Assembly: GCA_944322285.1 (NCBI GenBank)
Contig: CALUOR010000023.1
Location: forward strand, 1 to 58,188
Length of the DNA: 58,188 nt
From: an uncultured Bacteroides sp.
GTDB lineage: Bacteria > Bacteroidota > Bacteroidia > Bacteroidales > Bacteroidaceae
Direction of reading: 5' to 3'
Position numbers and translations under genes: made by a program. Every line of letters begins with the position of its first letter. Position 1 is the first letter of the stretch. Of the stretch, positions 50,075-58,188 are shown one piece after another. The notes under the pieces were generated by a model. That model searched no databases and was not told where the DNA came from. It saw only the letters and a program-made list of their open reading frames with translations.

Positions 50075-52459
50075 ATGAAGAAATATCTTAAGATTTTATT
50101 TAAATATAGTGCCTGTTTTTTCTTTTTTGTTGTTTTTCCTATATCCCTACAGGCAAGAGAAAAAGTGAAAAAGAATTATGTAGAAATGGTTAATCCATTG
50201 ATTGACACTCATCGTTCTCGTTGGTTCTTTTTTGCTTCAGCATGTCGTCCTTTTGGAATGATAAGTCTTAGCCCGGATACGGACACAAAAGACTCATGGG
50301 GTTCAGGATATTTATATGACTCGAAATATATACGCTGTTTTAGCCATATACATAATTGGCAAATGTCGGGTGTAGCTGTGATGCCTACAGTTGGTATCTT
50401 TAAGGGAAATCAAGGTATGGATGTTTATCGTTCTGCTTATACGCATGATGGTGAAATAGTGAAGCCGGGTTATCATAAGATTTATTTGACGGATTATAAT
50501 GTGATTGCGGAATTGACTTCGACAACTCGTGTAGGCTTTCATCGCTATACTTTTCCTAAAAGTGATTCGAGTTATCTGTTGTTTGATACAGGGGCTTATT
50601 TAGCTCATGGTGCAACATCTTATTCTGAAGTTTGGAAAGTGAATGAAACAGAGATTGCAGGTTGGGAGATTATGGAGCGAACTGGAAGGCGTTCCAAAGA
50701 TTGTCCTGTATATTTTTATGCATGTGTGAGTAAGCCTATAAAAGAATTTGTGTCATGGAGGGAGGGAGAGCTTGTTTCTAATCAAAATCAATTAGAACGT
50801 ATATCAGGAAAGGATGCGGGAGTTGGACTGCGCTTTGAAACGTTGGAAAATGATACGATTTTGCTAAAAGTCGCTATTTCTTATGTAAGTGTTGAACAGG
50901 CCAAACGTAATATGGAAGCGGAATTGGCACATTGGGATTTTGATAAGGTTAAGTCTGAATCTTTTGAAGAATGGAATCGCTGGCTCTCTCGAATAGAAGT
51001 AAAAGGAGGAACATATGAACAACAAGTGAAATTTTATACAGACTTATGGCATGCATTGCTTGGAAGGCATATCCTTAGTGATGTAGATGGGAAATATATG
51101 GATATGACTGGTAATTTTCCCCGTGTTAAACAGATCCCTATTGGTGAAAATGGGCATCCCCTATATAATCATTATAACTTTGATGCTCTATGGGGAAGTC
51201 ATTGGTCGTTAAATATACTTTGGTCAATGGTTTATCCTAAAGTTATGGATGAATTTTGTAGTACAATGGTGGACATGTATCATAATGGTGGTTTAATCCC
51301 GCGTGGCCCTTCAGGTGGTAATTATACTTATGTGATGATAGGTGATCCTGCAACTTCATTTTTTGCTGCTGCTTATAATAAGGGAATACGGAATTATGAT
51401 GTGAAAGCAGCTTATGAAGGGCTTTATAAGAATGCCTTTCAAGGAGGCATTCGGGATCATGCGGGCTATGAACATCGTTCAGATGCGTATTCTGGTGGAA
51501 TGAAGTACTATGAGGAGCGTGGATATGTGCCAGACGGTCGTATAGATGTACAAGGTATGCATACGACCGGGGCTTCCATGACTCTAGAATATGCTTATCA
51601 AGATTGGTGTTTGGCCCAAATGGCTAAGGCATTGGGGTATGAAGATGATTATAAATTGTTTATGAAGCGTTCTAAGAATTATCAATTCTTATGGAATTCA
51701 CAGAGTGGTTATATGCAACCACGTAGTGTTGATGGCAATTGGTTGCCTAATTTCGATCCATTGGAATTGACAGAAAAAGGAGGCTTCTGTGAAAGTAATT
51801 CAGCTATTTATTCACATTTTGTACCTCATGACATGAAGGGGTTGATAGAACTTTATGGAGGTTGTGAAAGGTATATAGAAAAACTCAACTCGAATTTTGA
51901 GAAAAGTGAGCCTTATGGATTCTTTCGCTCTTCCAAGACAAAACAAGGAAATTGGACAGATTATGGAAATCAACCAGGAACAGGTATGGCTCATCTTTTT
52001 AGTTATGCAGATGCTCCTTGGCTTACTCAAAAATGGGTTCGTAAAGTGAAGGCGGCTTATAGTGACATAACTCCTTATGGAGGATATCGAGATGATGAGG
52101 ACCAAGGGCAAATGGGGGCATTAGGCGTGCTTATGGCAATAGGTCTGTTTGAAGTGGATGGAGGATGTGCTGTGCGGCCAACTTATGACATTACGTCACC
52201 GCTTTTTGATGAAGTGATTATTCATCTTGATAATCGTTATTATCCAGGTAAAGCATTTAAGATCTTGACTCGGCATAACTCTCCTGAAAACGTGTATATA
52301 CAAAAAGCTTCACTAAATGGGAAGGTGTGGAATTGTTTTCAGTTTTACCATGATACTTTTGTAAAAGGGGGTGAACTGATTTTAGAATTAGGGGCTAATC
52401 CTAATAAAGAATGGGGAACTGAGAAGCTGAATGAATCTCCTTCTTTTAAAAGGGAGTAA
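50075..52459 (+). CDS. Glycoside hydrolase family 92 (alpha-mannosidase family)
   Basis: 794 aa with a hydrophobic signal (to about residue 28). N-terminal beta-sandwich and C-terminal (alpha/alpha)6 domain characteristic of GH92, calcium-dependent inverting alpha-mannosidases. Visible signatures: NPLIDTHRSRWFFFASACRP near the start, FSHIHNWQMSGVAVMPTVG, LWGSHWSLNILWSMVYPKVM, and FCESNSAIYSHFVPHD, where the glutamate matches the family's acid. DEDQGQMGALGVLMAIGLF is a variant of the usual GNDDxGQMSAW motif. The deviations suggest a divergent subgroup, so linkage specificity is open. Confidence 0.88.
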   Translation: MKKYLKILFKYSACFFFFVVFPISLQAREKVKKNYVEMVNPLIDTHRSRWFFFASACRPFGMISLSPDTDTKDSWGSGYLYDSKYIRCFSHIHNWQMSGVAVMPTVGIFKGNQGMDVYRSAYTHDGEIVKPGYHKIYLTDYNVIAELTSTTRVGFHRYTFPKSDSSYLLFDTGAYLAHGATSYSEVWKVNETEIAGWEIMERTGRRSKDCPVYFYACVSKPIKEFVSWREGELVSNQNQLERISGKDAGVGLRFETLENDTILLKVAISYVSVEQAKRNMEAELAHWDFDKVKSESFEEWNRWLSRIEVKGGTYEQQVKFYTDLWHALLGRHILSDVDGKYMDMTGNFPRVKQIPIGENGHPLYNHYNFDALWGSHWSLNILWSMVYPKVMDEFCSTMVDMYHNGGLIPRGPSGGNYTYVMIGDPATSFFAAAYNKGIRNYDVKAAYEGLYKNAFQGGIRDHAGYEHRSDAYSGGMKYYEERGYVPDGRIDVQGMHTTGASMTLEYAYQDWCLAQMAKALGYEDDYKLFMKRSKNYQFLWNSQSGYMQPRSVDGNWLPNFDPLELTEKGGFCESNSAIYSHFVPHDMKGLIELYGGCERYIEKLNSNFEKSEPYGFFRSSKTKQGNWTDYGNQPGTGMAHLFSYADAPWLTQKWVRKVKAAYSDITPYGGYRDDEDQGQMGALGVLMAIGLFEVDGGCAVRPTYDITSPLFDEVIIHLDNRYYPGKAFKILTRHNSPENVYIQKASLNGKVWNCFQFYHDTFVKGGELILELGANPNKEWGTEKLNESPSFKRE

Positions 52460-52518
52460 TACTTTTGTATCTCCCATATAATATATCTTTAATTTGTTTA
52501 TATTTTAGACTAATAGTG

Positions 52519-52526
52519 TATATTTG
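52519..52526 (+). promoter_or_regulatory. Promoter -7 element of the GH97 gene
   Basis: TATATTTG, 55 nt before the ATG; TTTG lies 22 nt upstream, slightly wide of the normal spacing. Confidence 0.45.
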
Positions 52527-52581
52527 CCTAAGGATGGTTGTTTTTGAAACTATTTTTTAATTTGATAATGGTATATAGTAT

Positions 52582-54516
52582 ATGAATAGACTTTTGTTTG
52601 CTACCTTATTTTTAGGGGCCTTGTCTTTGTCTGCACAGGCCAAAGAGGTTAAAATGGAGTCGCCCGATGGTAAATATCAGTTTGTGCTGAACGATGAAGG
52701 CGGGCGATTGAGTTATGCATTGAGTTGGGACGGAAGGAAGGCGGTAAATCCTTCATCGCTGGGGATTTGCGCCAATGAGACTTGGCGCGATGGGTTGTCG
52801 ATAGAGAACGTCTCTACTTCGGAGCAGGATACGGTGTGGCATCCGGTTTATGGAGAACGAAGCACGGTGAAAGACCGCTACAAGATGTGGTCGGTGACAT
52901 TGGCTCGTGCGGGAAGCAGATACCGGCTTGTACTGGATGTCCGCGTTTATGACGAAGGAGTGGCGTTTCGTTATCGTTTTACGGGTGGACAATACCTGAA
53001 GATAACGGACGAATATACCGAATATGTTTTTCCCGAAGGTACGAAAGCTTATTTCACGGCACGTGCGCAGACTCCATATGAGTATTTGCCTTTGGAAGGA
53101 TGGCCGGGCGAGTCGGACCGTCCGTTGTTGCTAACCTTGCCCGATGGCTTGTATGTCTGCTTGGCGGAAGCGCAAGTGGTGGACTATGTACGTACGAAGT
53201 TCAAACTGGCTGAGGGGAAGAAAAATACCATCGTTACCTCTATGTACGGACCGGTGGAGGATATTGCACCTTATTCCACCCCTTGGCGTGTCATTATGTG
53301 TGCCGACAAGCCGGGCGACATCTTGGAGCATAACGATATTCTGTTGAACTTGAATCCGCCTTGTCGGATAGAGGACACTTCATGGATAAAGCCGGGGAAG
53401 ACAATGCGTGAGGTTACTTTAACTACTGAAGGGGCGAAAGCTACGATAGATTTTGCAGTCAAGCATCAGATGCAATACATCTTGTTTGACTCAGGCTGGT
53501 ATGGCAATGAACATGACAAGTCGGCTCCGGCTACACGTGTCAATCTTGACCCTAAACGTAATCCTAATCCTCATGCCTTGGACTTGCAGGAGGTCATAGC
53601 TTATGGCAAGGAGCGGGGCATCGGAGTTTTCTTGTACGTGAACCAGCGCGCTCTTCAACAGCAATTGGACGAAATCCTTCCTCTGTATGAGTCTTGGGGG
53701 GTAGCAGGAGTAAAATTTGGCTTTGTGCAAGTCGGTTCCCAAGTATGGACCAAATGGATGCATGAAGCTGTAATGAAGTGCGCGAAGCATCATCTCATGG
53801 TAGACATTCACGATGAATACCGCCCGACAGGTTTCAGCCGCACGTATCCCAATCTGTTGACTCAGGAAGGAATCCGTGGAAATGAAGAATTTCCTGACGC
53901 TACGCACAATGTGACACTTCCGTTCACCCGTTTTGTGGCAGGAGCGGGAGATTACACCATTTGTTATTACCGTCAGGACTTCGGACGTTTGAACAAGCAA
54001 GGGGATGCTTACGGTGTGCCTCGCTCCAAATCCATCCAAACTACACCGGCACATCAGCTGGCTTTGGCGGCGGTGTATTACAGTCCGTTACAGTTATTGT
54101 ATTGGTATGACAAACCTTCGGATTCGCAGGACGAACCTGAGTTGAAATTCTTCGATGATGTATATACAACCTGGGATGATACAAAAGTGCTGCAAGGCGA
54201 GGTAGGACAATACATCAGCGTTGTCCGTCGGAAAGGCGATGAATGGTTTGTCGGATCCATCACGAACAATGAGGCACGCAGGCTTCCGGTGAAGCTGGAT
54301 TTCTTGCCCGCCGGGCAAAAATATATAGCCGAAATTTATGCGGATGGCGACAACTCTGTTCCTACACGGACAAAGGTGAAGGTGCTGAAGTATCGGGTAG
54401 ATAGTGAAGACATTCTCGATTTTCATCTGAAGGCTTCTGGAGGCTCGGCTGTTCGCATTGTGCCGGAAACGGTAAAGGACAAGTCTGTTAAGAACTATCG
54501 GAATCAAGAACTTTAA
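52582..54516 (+). CDS. Glycoside hydrolase family 97
   Basis: 644 aa, signal peptide to about residue 20. N-terminal beta-super-sandwich (KEVKMESPDGKYQFVLNDEG, VYDEGVAFRYRF), TIM barrel (ATIDFAVKHQMQYILFDSGW) and C-terminal beta sheet. Family enzymes are alpha-glucosidases or alpha-galactosidases. HDEYRPTGFSRTYPNLLTQE (D411, E429) and the GIRGNEE that follows are candidate catalytic or calcium ligands. The strand motif that I recall as KxDF in some members reads KFGF here, so mechanism is left open. More G+C-rich than GH92 next to it, suggesting separate histories. Confidence 0.92.
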   Translation: MNRLLFATLFLGALSLSAQAKEVKMESPDGKYQFVLNDEGGRLSYALSWDGRKAVNPSSLGICANETWRDGLSIENVSTSEQDTVWHPVYGERSTVKDRYKMWSVTLARAGSRYRLVLDVRVYDEGVAFRYRFTGGQYLKITDEYTEYVFPEGTKAYFTARAQTPYEYLPLEGWPGESDRPLLLTLPDGLYVCLAEAQVVDYVRTKFKLAEGKKNTIVTSMYGPVEDIAPYSTPWRVIMCADKPGDILEHNDILLNLNPPCRIEDTSWIKPGKTMREVTLTTEGAKATIDFAVKHQMQYILFDSGWYGNEHDKSAPATRVNLDPKRNPNPHALDLQEVIAYGKERGIGVFLYVNQRALQQQLDEILPLYESWGVAGVKFGFVQVGSQVWTKWMHEAVMKCAKHHLMVDIHDEYRPTGFSRTYPNLLTQEGIRGNEEFPDATHNVTLPFTRFVAGAGDYTICYYRQDFGRLNKQGDAYGVPRSKSIQTTPAHQLALAAVYYSPLQLLYWYDKPSDSQDEPELKFFDDVYTTWDDTKVLQGEVGQYISVVRRKGDEWFVGSITNNEARRLPVKLDFLPAGQKYIAEIYADGDNSVPTRTKVKVLKYRVDSEDILDFHLKASGGSAVRIVPETVKDKSVKNYRNQEL

Positions 54517-54523
54517 GGAAAAA

Positions 54524-54574
54524 CAAGAGGTTGTGTCATAAGGACAATACATGTCATTGTGGTACAACCTCTTG
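54524..54574. terminator. Bidirectional hairpin between GH97 and nucleoside kinase
   Basis: CAAGAGGTTGT pairs perfectly with ACAACCTCTTG, with an inner ACAAT/ATTGT stem. It lies between two convergent genes. T runs are weak, so termination may be helped by the long stem. Confidence 0.65.
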
Positions 54575-54588
54575 GATTTAAATAGGAA

Positions 54589-56262
54589 TCAATAAGTAAA
54601 GCTGCTCCCTCCCAAGAACTCGCGCAGCAGAGATGTGGGCGGCAGTTCTTTATCCTGCACGGGGGTGAAGTATTGGATGAACTTCAGCAGACGGTAAGCC
54701 TCGGCGTATTCGGGACAATTACGGGGCACGGTGTTGAGCAACGGCTCTACGTGACAACGCAATACGGCCAGCTCGAATAGCAAGGCGGAGTTGAACATGA
54801 CGTCTGCGTTTTCTTGGTAAGGGAATATCCATTTGTCTTCACCTGCCCGTACACTGCCCCAGCGCGAGATGGTTTCTTGGGCGGAACATCCCCGGTAGTT
54901 ATAGTCACGGATGATGCGACGTATCAACCGGTTGTCGGTTGTCGGAATCCAGTTATGGTCATCAATGGAAATAGTGGTCAGGGCGGACACATAAATCTTA
55001 TATTTCTTATCGGCCGGAATTTGGGGCGTAAGTTCGGGATTTAGCGCGTGAATGCCTTCAAGGACAAGAATTGTATGCTCGTCTGCTTTCAGCCGGTCTC
55101 CTTTGTATTCACGCCGTCCGTCTATGAAGTTGTAAGTGGGAAGTTCTATTTCCTCACCCCGCAACAACGCCTGCAAGTCTTCTTCGAATTTCTTGATGTC
55201 GAGGGCGTAAAGCGATTCATAATCATAGTCTCCGTTGGCATCGCGGGGAGTGTCTTCCCGGTTGACGAAGTAATTGTCCATGGCTATGGGATAGGGATGA
55301 AGCCCGTTCGTCATCAGTTGGATGGAAAGGCGTTTGCTGAATGTCGTTTTCCCCGATGAAGAAGGACCTGAAATCAATACGATTTTCACGGGATGTCCTT
55401 CTTGCCCCCGGTGAAAAATCTCGTCCGCTATCTGCGCGATTCTCTTTTCCTGTAAAGCCTCAGCCACCTTGATGAGGTCGGTGGCATGTCCTTCCTGACA
55501 AGCAAGGTTGAAGTCACCGATGTTGCTCAGCCCCATGATGTGGTTCCAGCGCAGGTGCTCTTTGAACACGTCCAGCATTTTCTCTTGTTTCACCACATCC
55601 TCCAACACGTTGGGATTTTCTTTGTTGGGGATGCGCAACAGCAGACCGTCGTAATACTTCACAAGGTCGAACAATTTGATGAAGCCCGTACTGGGAAGCA
55701 GGTTGCCATAATAATAATCCACCGTGTCGCCCAATGTATAATAATAGGTATAGAGCGATCCGGATGATTCGAGCAGTCTTACTTTATCCTTCATGCCCCG
55801 TTCGCTGAACACGCGGACAGCTTCCGTGACGTGGCATTCAGTGCGATGGAAAGGGATGTCCTCCGCGATGATTTCCTGCATTCTTTGCTTTATGGCCAGC
55901 ACATCTTCCAATTCGATGGGGCGACCGATGCGCAGGTTGCAGAAATATCCTTTGGACACCGGATGCTCCACGTAAAGTTTGCCTTCGGGGAAAATCTCGC
56001 TGACGGCTTTATAAAGAATGAAGCAAAGAGTGCGGACATAGGTGCGCATACCCGACGGATTGCGGACATCGAGGAACTCTACATCCTTATTATTATAGAC
56101 TCGGAAATTCAAGCCTTCCGACCGGTTATTGACCCTTGCGCTGACCACTTGATAGGGAAAATCGAGGTTAAAACCGGAATAAATCTCCAAAAGTGTGCTT
56201 CCTATTGGAAATTCTTTATAAATATTATTATTTTTGCAATAGATTTGTAACATGTGTTTCAT
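54589..56262 (-). CDS. Uridine/nucleoside kinase with TGS-like N-terminus
   Basis: 557 aa from the ATG at 56262, chosen because AAGGAAG precedes it; 23 upstream in-frame codons look non-coding. The N-terminal ~65 residues resemble a TGS domain (FPIGSTLLEIYSGFNLDFPY). A threonyl-tRNA-synthetase-like SAD region follows (~90-200; LYVEHPVSKGYFCNL). The C-terminal half is a uridine-kinase P-loop domain: Walker A GPSSSGKTTF (299-308), DNYFVNREDTPRD, LEGIHALNPEL, RRIIRDYNYRG. This three-part fusion is known in Bacteroidetes and other bacteria; it presumably phosphorylates a nucleoside. The role of the synthetase-like half is unknown. Confidence 0.9.
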   Translation of the reverse strand: MKHMLQIYCKNNNIYKEFPIGSTLLEIYSGFNLDFPYQVVSARVNNRSEGLNFRVYNNKDVEFLDVRNPSGMRTYVRTLCFILYKAVSEIFPEGKLYVEHPVSKGYFCNLRIGRPIELEDVLAIKQRMQEIIAEDIPFHRTECHVTEAVRVFSERGMKDKVRLLESSGSLYTYYYTLGDTVDYYYGNLLPSTGFIKLFDLVKYYDGLLLRIPNKENPNVLEDVVKQEKMLDVFKEHLRWNHIMGLSNIGDFNLACQEGHATDLIKVAEALQEKRIAQIADEIFHRGQEGHPVKIVLISGPSSSGKTTFSKRLSIQLMTNGLHPYPIAMDNYFVNREDTPRDANGDYDYESLYALDIKKFEEDLQALLRGEEIELPTYNFIDGRREYKGDRLKADEHTILVLEGIHALNPELTPQIPADKKYKIYVSALTTISIDDHNWIPTTDNRLIRRIIRDYNYRGCSAQETISRWGSVRAGEDKWIFPYQENADVMFNSALLFELAVLRCHVEPLLNTVPRNCPEYAEAYRLLKFIQYFTPVQDKELPPTSLLREFLGGSSFTY

Positions 56263-56344
56263 AATCTTCCTTTTTAGAGTTTGATGGCAATAAAGATAGG
56301 AGTAATAACAGATGGAGCAAAGAAACCTCATAATTAATTAGAAG

Positions 56345-58042
56345 ATGGAATATTCTTTTTATGATTTATTAAAGCTGTTCGGCTCGTTAGCCTTGTTTCT
56401 GTATGGTATGAAGATCATGAGCGAGGGCCTTCAAAAGTTTGCCGGCGACCGGCTCCGACGTATTTTGACCGCAATGACCACCAATCGGGTGACCGGTGTA
56501 CTGACCGGTATGTTGATTACCGCTCTGGTGCAATCCTCGTCCGCCACTACGGTGATGGTAGTCAGTTTCGTTAACGCAGGGTTGCTGACTCTTTCCCAAT
56601 CCATTGGCGTTATCATGGGTGCCAACATCGGTACCACGGTTACTGCGTGGATTATTTCCGCATTGGGCTTCAAGGTAGACATTGCGGCTTTTGCCCTGCC
56701 TTTGTTAGCTTTCGGCATTCCCCTCCTCTTCTCTCAGAAAAGCAACCGCAAGTCAATCGGTGAGTTTATTTTTGGTTTCTCCTTCCTCTTTATGGGACTT
56801 TCCATGTTGCAGGCCAATGCTCCCGACTTGCAGAAGAATCCCGACATGCTGGCTTTTGTGCAAAATTATACGGACATGGGGTTCCTTTCCATCCTGTTGT
56901 TCGTCTTCATTGGTACAATATTGACGATGATTGTGCAGGCGTCGGCGGCGACGATGGCTATCACCTTGATTATGTGCGCCAACGGCTGGATCAGTTTTGA
57001 GTTGGGAGCGGCATTGGTGTTGGGCGAGAACATCGGAACCACCATTACAGCCAATCTTGCCGCACTGACGGGAAACACCCAGGCACGACGGGCGGCCATG
57101 GCTCACCTGATGTTCAACGTGTTTGGTGTCATTTGGGTGCTTTGCGTATTTCCCTTCTTTACAGGAGCTGTGTCCTGGTTTGTGGAGAATGTTATGGGCA
57201 GCACGGAAATGTCCGTTGCCGTACCGTTCAAGCTATCCGCCTTCCACTCCGCGTTCAACATCTGCAACGTACTTATTCTGATATGGTTCGTGCCTTTCAT
57301 CGAGCGTACGGTGTGCGCCATTATTCCGCAGAAGGAGCAGGACGAGGAATATCGTTTGCGGTATATCACCGGTGGCATGTTATCTACAGCCGAACTTTCC
57401 ATCTTGCAGGCCAGCAAGGAGATTCACCTTTTTGCGGAACGTACGCGACGCATGTTCGGTATGGTGCGCGACTTGCTTCATACGGAGAAGGATGATGACT
57501 TCAACCGCATTTTCAGCCGTGTGGAAAAGTACGAGAACATCAGCGACAGCATGGAGTTAGAGATAGCCAACTACTTAAACCAAGTGTCCGAGGGAAGGTT
57601 GAGTTCGGAAAGTAAGTTGCAGATAAGAGGTATGCTGCGCGAAGTGACGGAGATAGAGAGCATTGGCGACAGTTGCTATAATTTGGCCCGCACCATCAAC
57701 CGCAAACGCCAGTCCAACGAAGACTTTACCGAACAGCAATACGAGCACATCCATAGTATGATGGCACTCGATGACGAAGCGCTTGCACAGATGATTACCG
57801 TCATAGAGCACACCGACCATCCGGCTACGGACGTCAACAAGTCCTATAATCTGGAGAATGAAATCAACAACTTCCGCAACCAACTGAAGAATCAAAACAT
57901 CGTAGATGTCAACAACAAGGATTACAGTTATCAGATGGGCGTCTACTACATGGACATCATTGCCGAGTGTGAGAAGTTGGGCGACTACGTGATGAATGTG
58001 GTAGAGGCGAGTTGCGACATCAAAGAGAAGAAGGCGTCGTAA
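56345..58042 (+). CDS. Na/Pi cotransporter family protein with PhoU-like tail
   Basis: 565-aa inner-membrane protein. Two inverted Na/Pi repeats with ALVQSSSATTVMVVSFVNAG (QSSSATT 63-69) and MIVQASAATMAITLIMCANG (QASAATM 199-205), each followed by a GANIGTT or GENIGTT loop. The last ~200 residues form a PhoU-like helical domain (MLREVTEIESIGDSCYNLAR; YYMDIIAECEKLGDYVMNVV). Probably sodium-dependent phosphate transport. Divergent from the nucleoside kinase gene. Confidence 0.93.
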   Translation: MEYSFYDLLKLFGSLALFLYGMKIMSEGLQKFAGDRLRRILTAMTTNRVTGVLTGMLITALVQSSSATTVMVVSFVNAGLLTLSQSIGVIMGANIGTTVTAWIISALGFKVDIAAFALPLLAFGIPLLFSQKSNRKSIGEFIFGFSFLFMGLSMLQANAPDLQKNPDMLAFVQNYTDMGFLSILLFVFIGTILTMIVQASAATMAITLIMCANGWISFELGAALVLGENIGTTITANLAALTGNTQARRAAMAHLMFNVFGVIWVLCVFPFFTGAVSWFVENVMGSTEMSVAVPFKLSAFHSAFNICNVLILIWFVPFIERTVCAIIPQKEQDEEYRLRYITGGMLSTAELSILQASKEIHLFAERTRRMFGMVRDLLHTEKDDDFNRIFSRVEKYENISDSMELEIANYLNQVSEGRLSSESKLQIRGMLREVTEIESIGDSCYNLARTINRKRQSNEDFTEQQYEHIHSMMALDDEALAQMITVIEHTDHPATDVNKSYNLENEINNFRNQLKNQNIVDVNNKDYSYQMGVYYMDIIAECEKLGDYVMNVVEASCDIKEKKAS

Positions 58043-58108
58043 AAGCAGAGACATTTACTTGGGCTGTGAAATCAGGAAGAGGAGGGTGTGTCAAAATGAA
58101 AAATGACT

Positions 58109-58188
58109 TTTATTCTGTCATGTTGTTTTCTATGACCTGCGCAAGCATTTCATATTTTTTAATATCCATAGTCATGCGGCATTTGTTT
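58109..58188 (-). CDS. Partial 3' end of an unidentified gene
   Basis: A minus-strand frame is open from the window edge to a TAA at 58111-58109, giving about 26 residues ending KKYEMLAQVIENNMTE. It is too short to identify and might be chance. No other gene is visible after the Na/Pi gene. Confidence 0.3.

Overview
The window looks like a chromosomal segment of a gut Bacteroides species. It carries SusC/SusD pairs with glycan-degrading enzymes, a FecR-type anti-sigma factor, a Reg_prop sensor, a long-form IspG, and many promoters of the Bacteroidetes type (TTTG or TTG, 19-21 nt, TAnnTTTG). The species cannot be resolved from sequence alone.

Layout. 1-8.8 kb is housekeeping: tRNA-Leu(CAA), a mannose-1-phosphate guanylyltransferase, then a minus-strand run rpoN, PAP2-like membrane protein, gcvH, purE, ispG. 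Next come a structured transcript with two possible micro-ORFs (6.69-7.07 kb) and pepD. 8.9-12 kb pairs a membrane-anchored winged-helix regulator with a TonB-receptor-like barrel. 12-18.9 kb holds a DUF1349 lipoprotein divergent from a LuxR regulator, a Xaa-Pro aminopeptidase, a TPR sensor whose kinase box lacks its histidine, a DUF418 membrane protein and an ECF sigma factor. 18.9-19.8 kb is a long intergenic region with a MITE-like inverted-repeat element and a tandem palindrome array.

19.8-31 kb is PUL 1: fecR, susC (with STN domain), susD, a DUF4091 protein and a DUF5107/TPR protein. A consensus minus-strand promoter sits over the susC start codon and a minus-strand terminator lies about 75 nt further on. 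Together they predict an approximately 80-nt antisense RNA over the susC leader, the arrangement known for DonS-type RNAs. 31-32.8 kb is a graveyard: a dead copy of a gene that is intact at 44 kb, and a hipBA locus whose hipA has lost its kinase core.

33-42.3 kb is a more GC-rich block of carbohydrate genes: a GH2, a Reg_prop sensor joined directly to an AraC domain without kinase or receiver, a GH88-type hydrolase, an ECF sigma factor without an adjacent anti-sigma, and an alginate-lyase-fold protein. 42.3-44.8 kb holds an ATPase/nuclease-like gene flanked by 83-bp direct repeats, and a small two-gene operon. 45-54.5 kb is PUL 2: susC, susD, GH92, GH97. A nucleoside kinase and a Na/Pi cotransporter-family protein close the window.

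If the 33-54 kb block works as a unit, its enzymes (lyase, unsaturated uronyl hydrolase, alpha-mannosidase family, GH2, GH97) would suit a glycan rich in uronic acid and mannose; this is inference. PUL 1 would be induced through SusC-FecR-sigma signalling and restrained by the antisense RNA.
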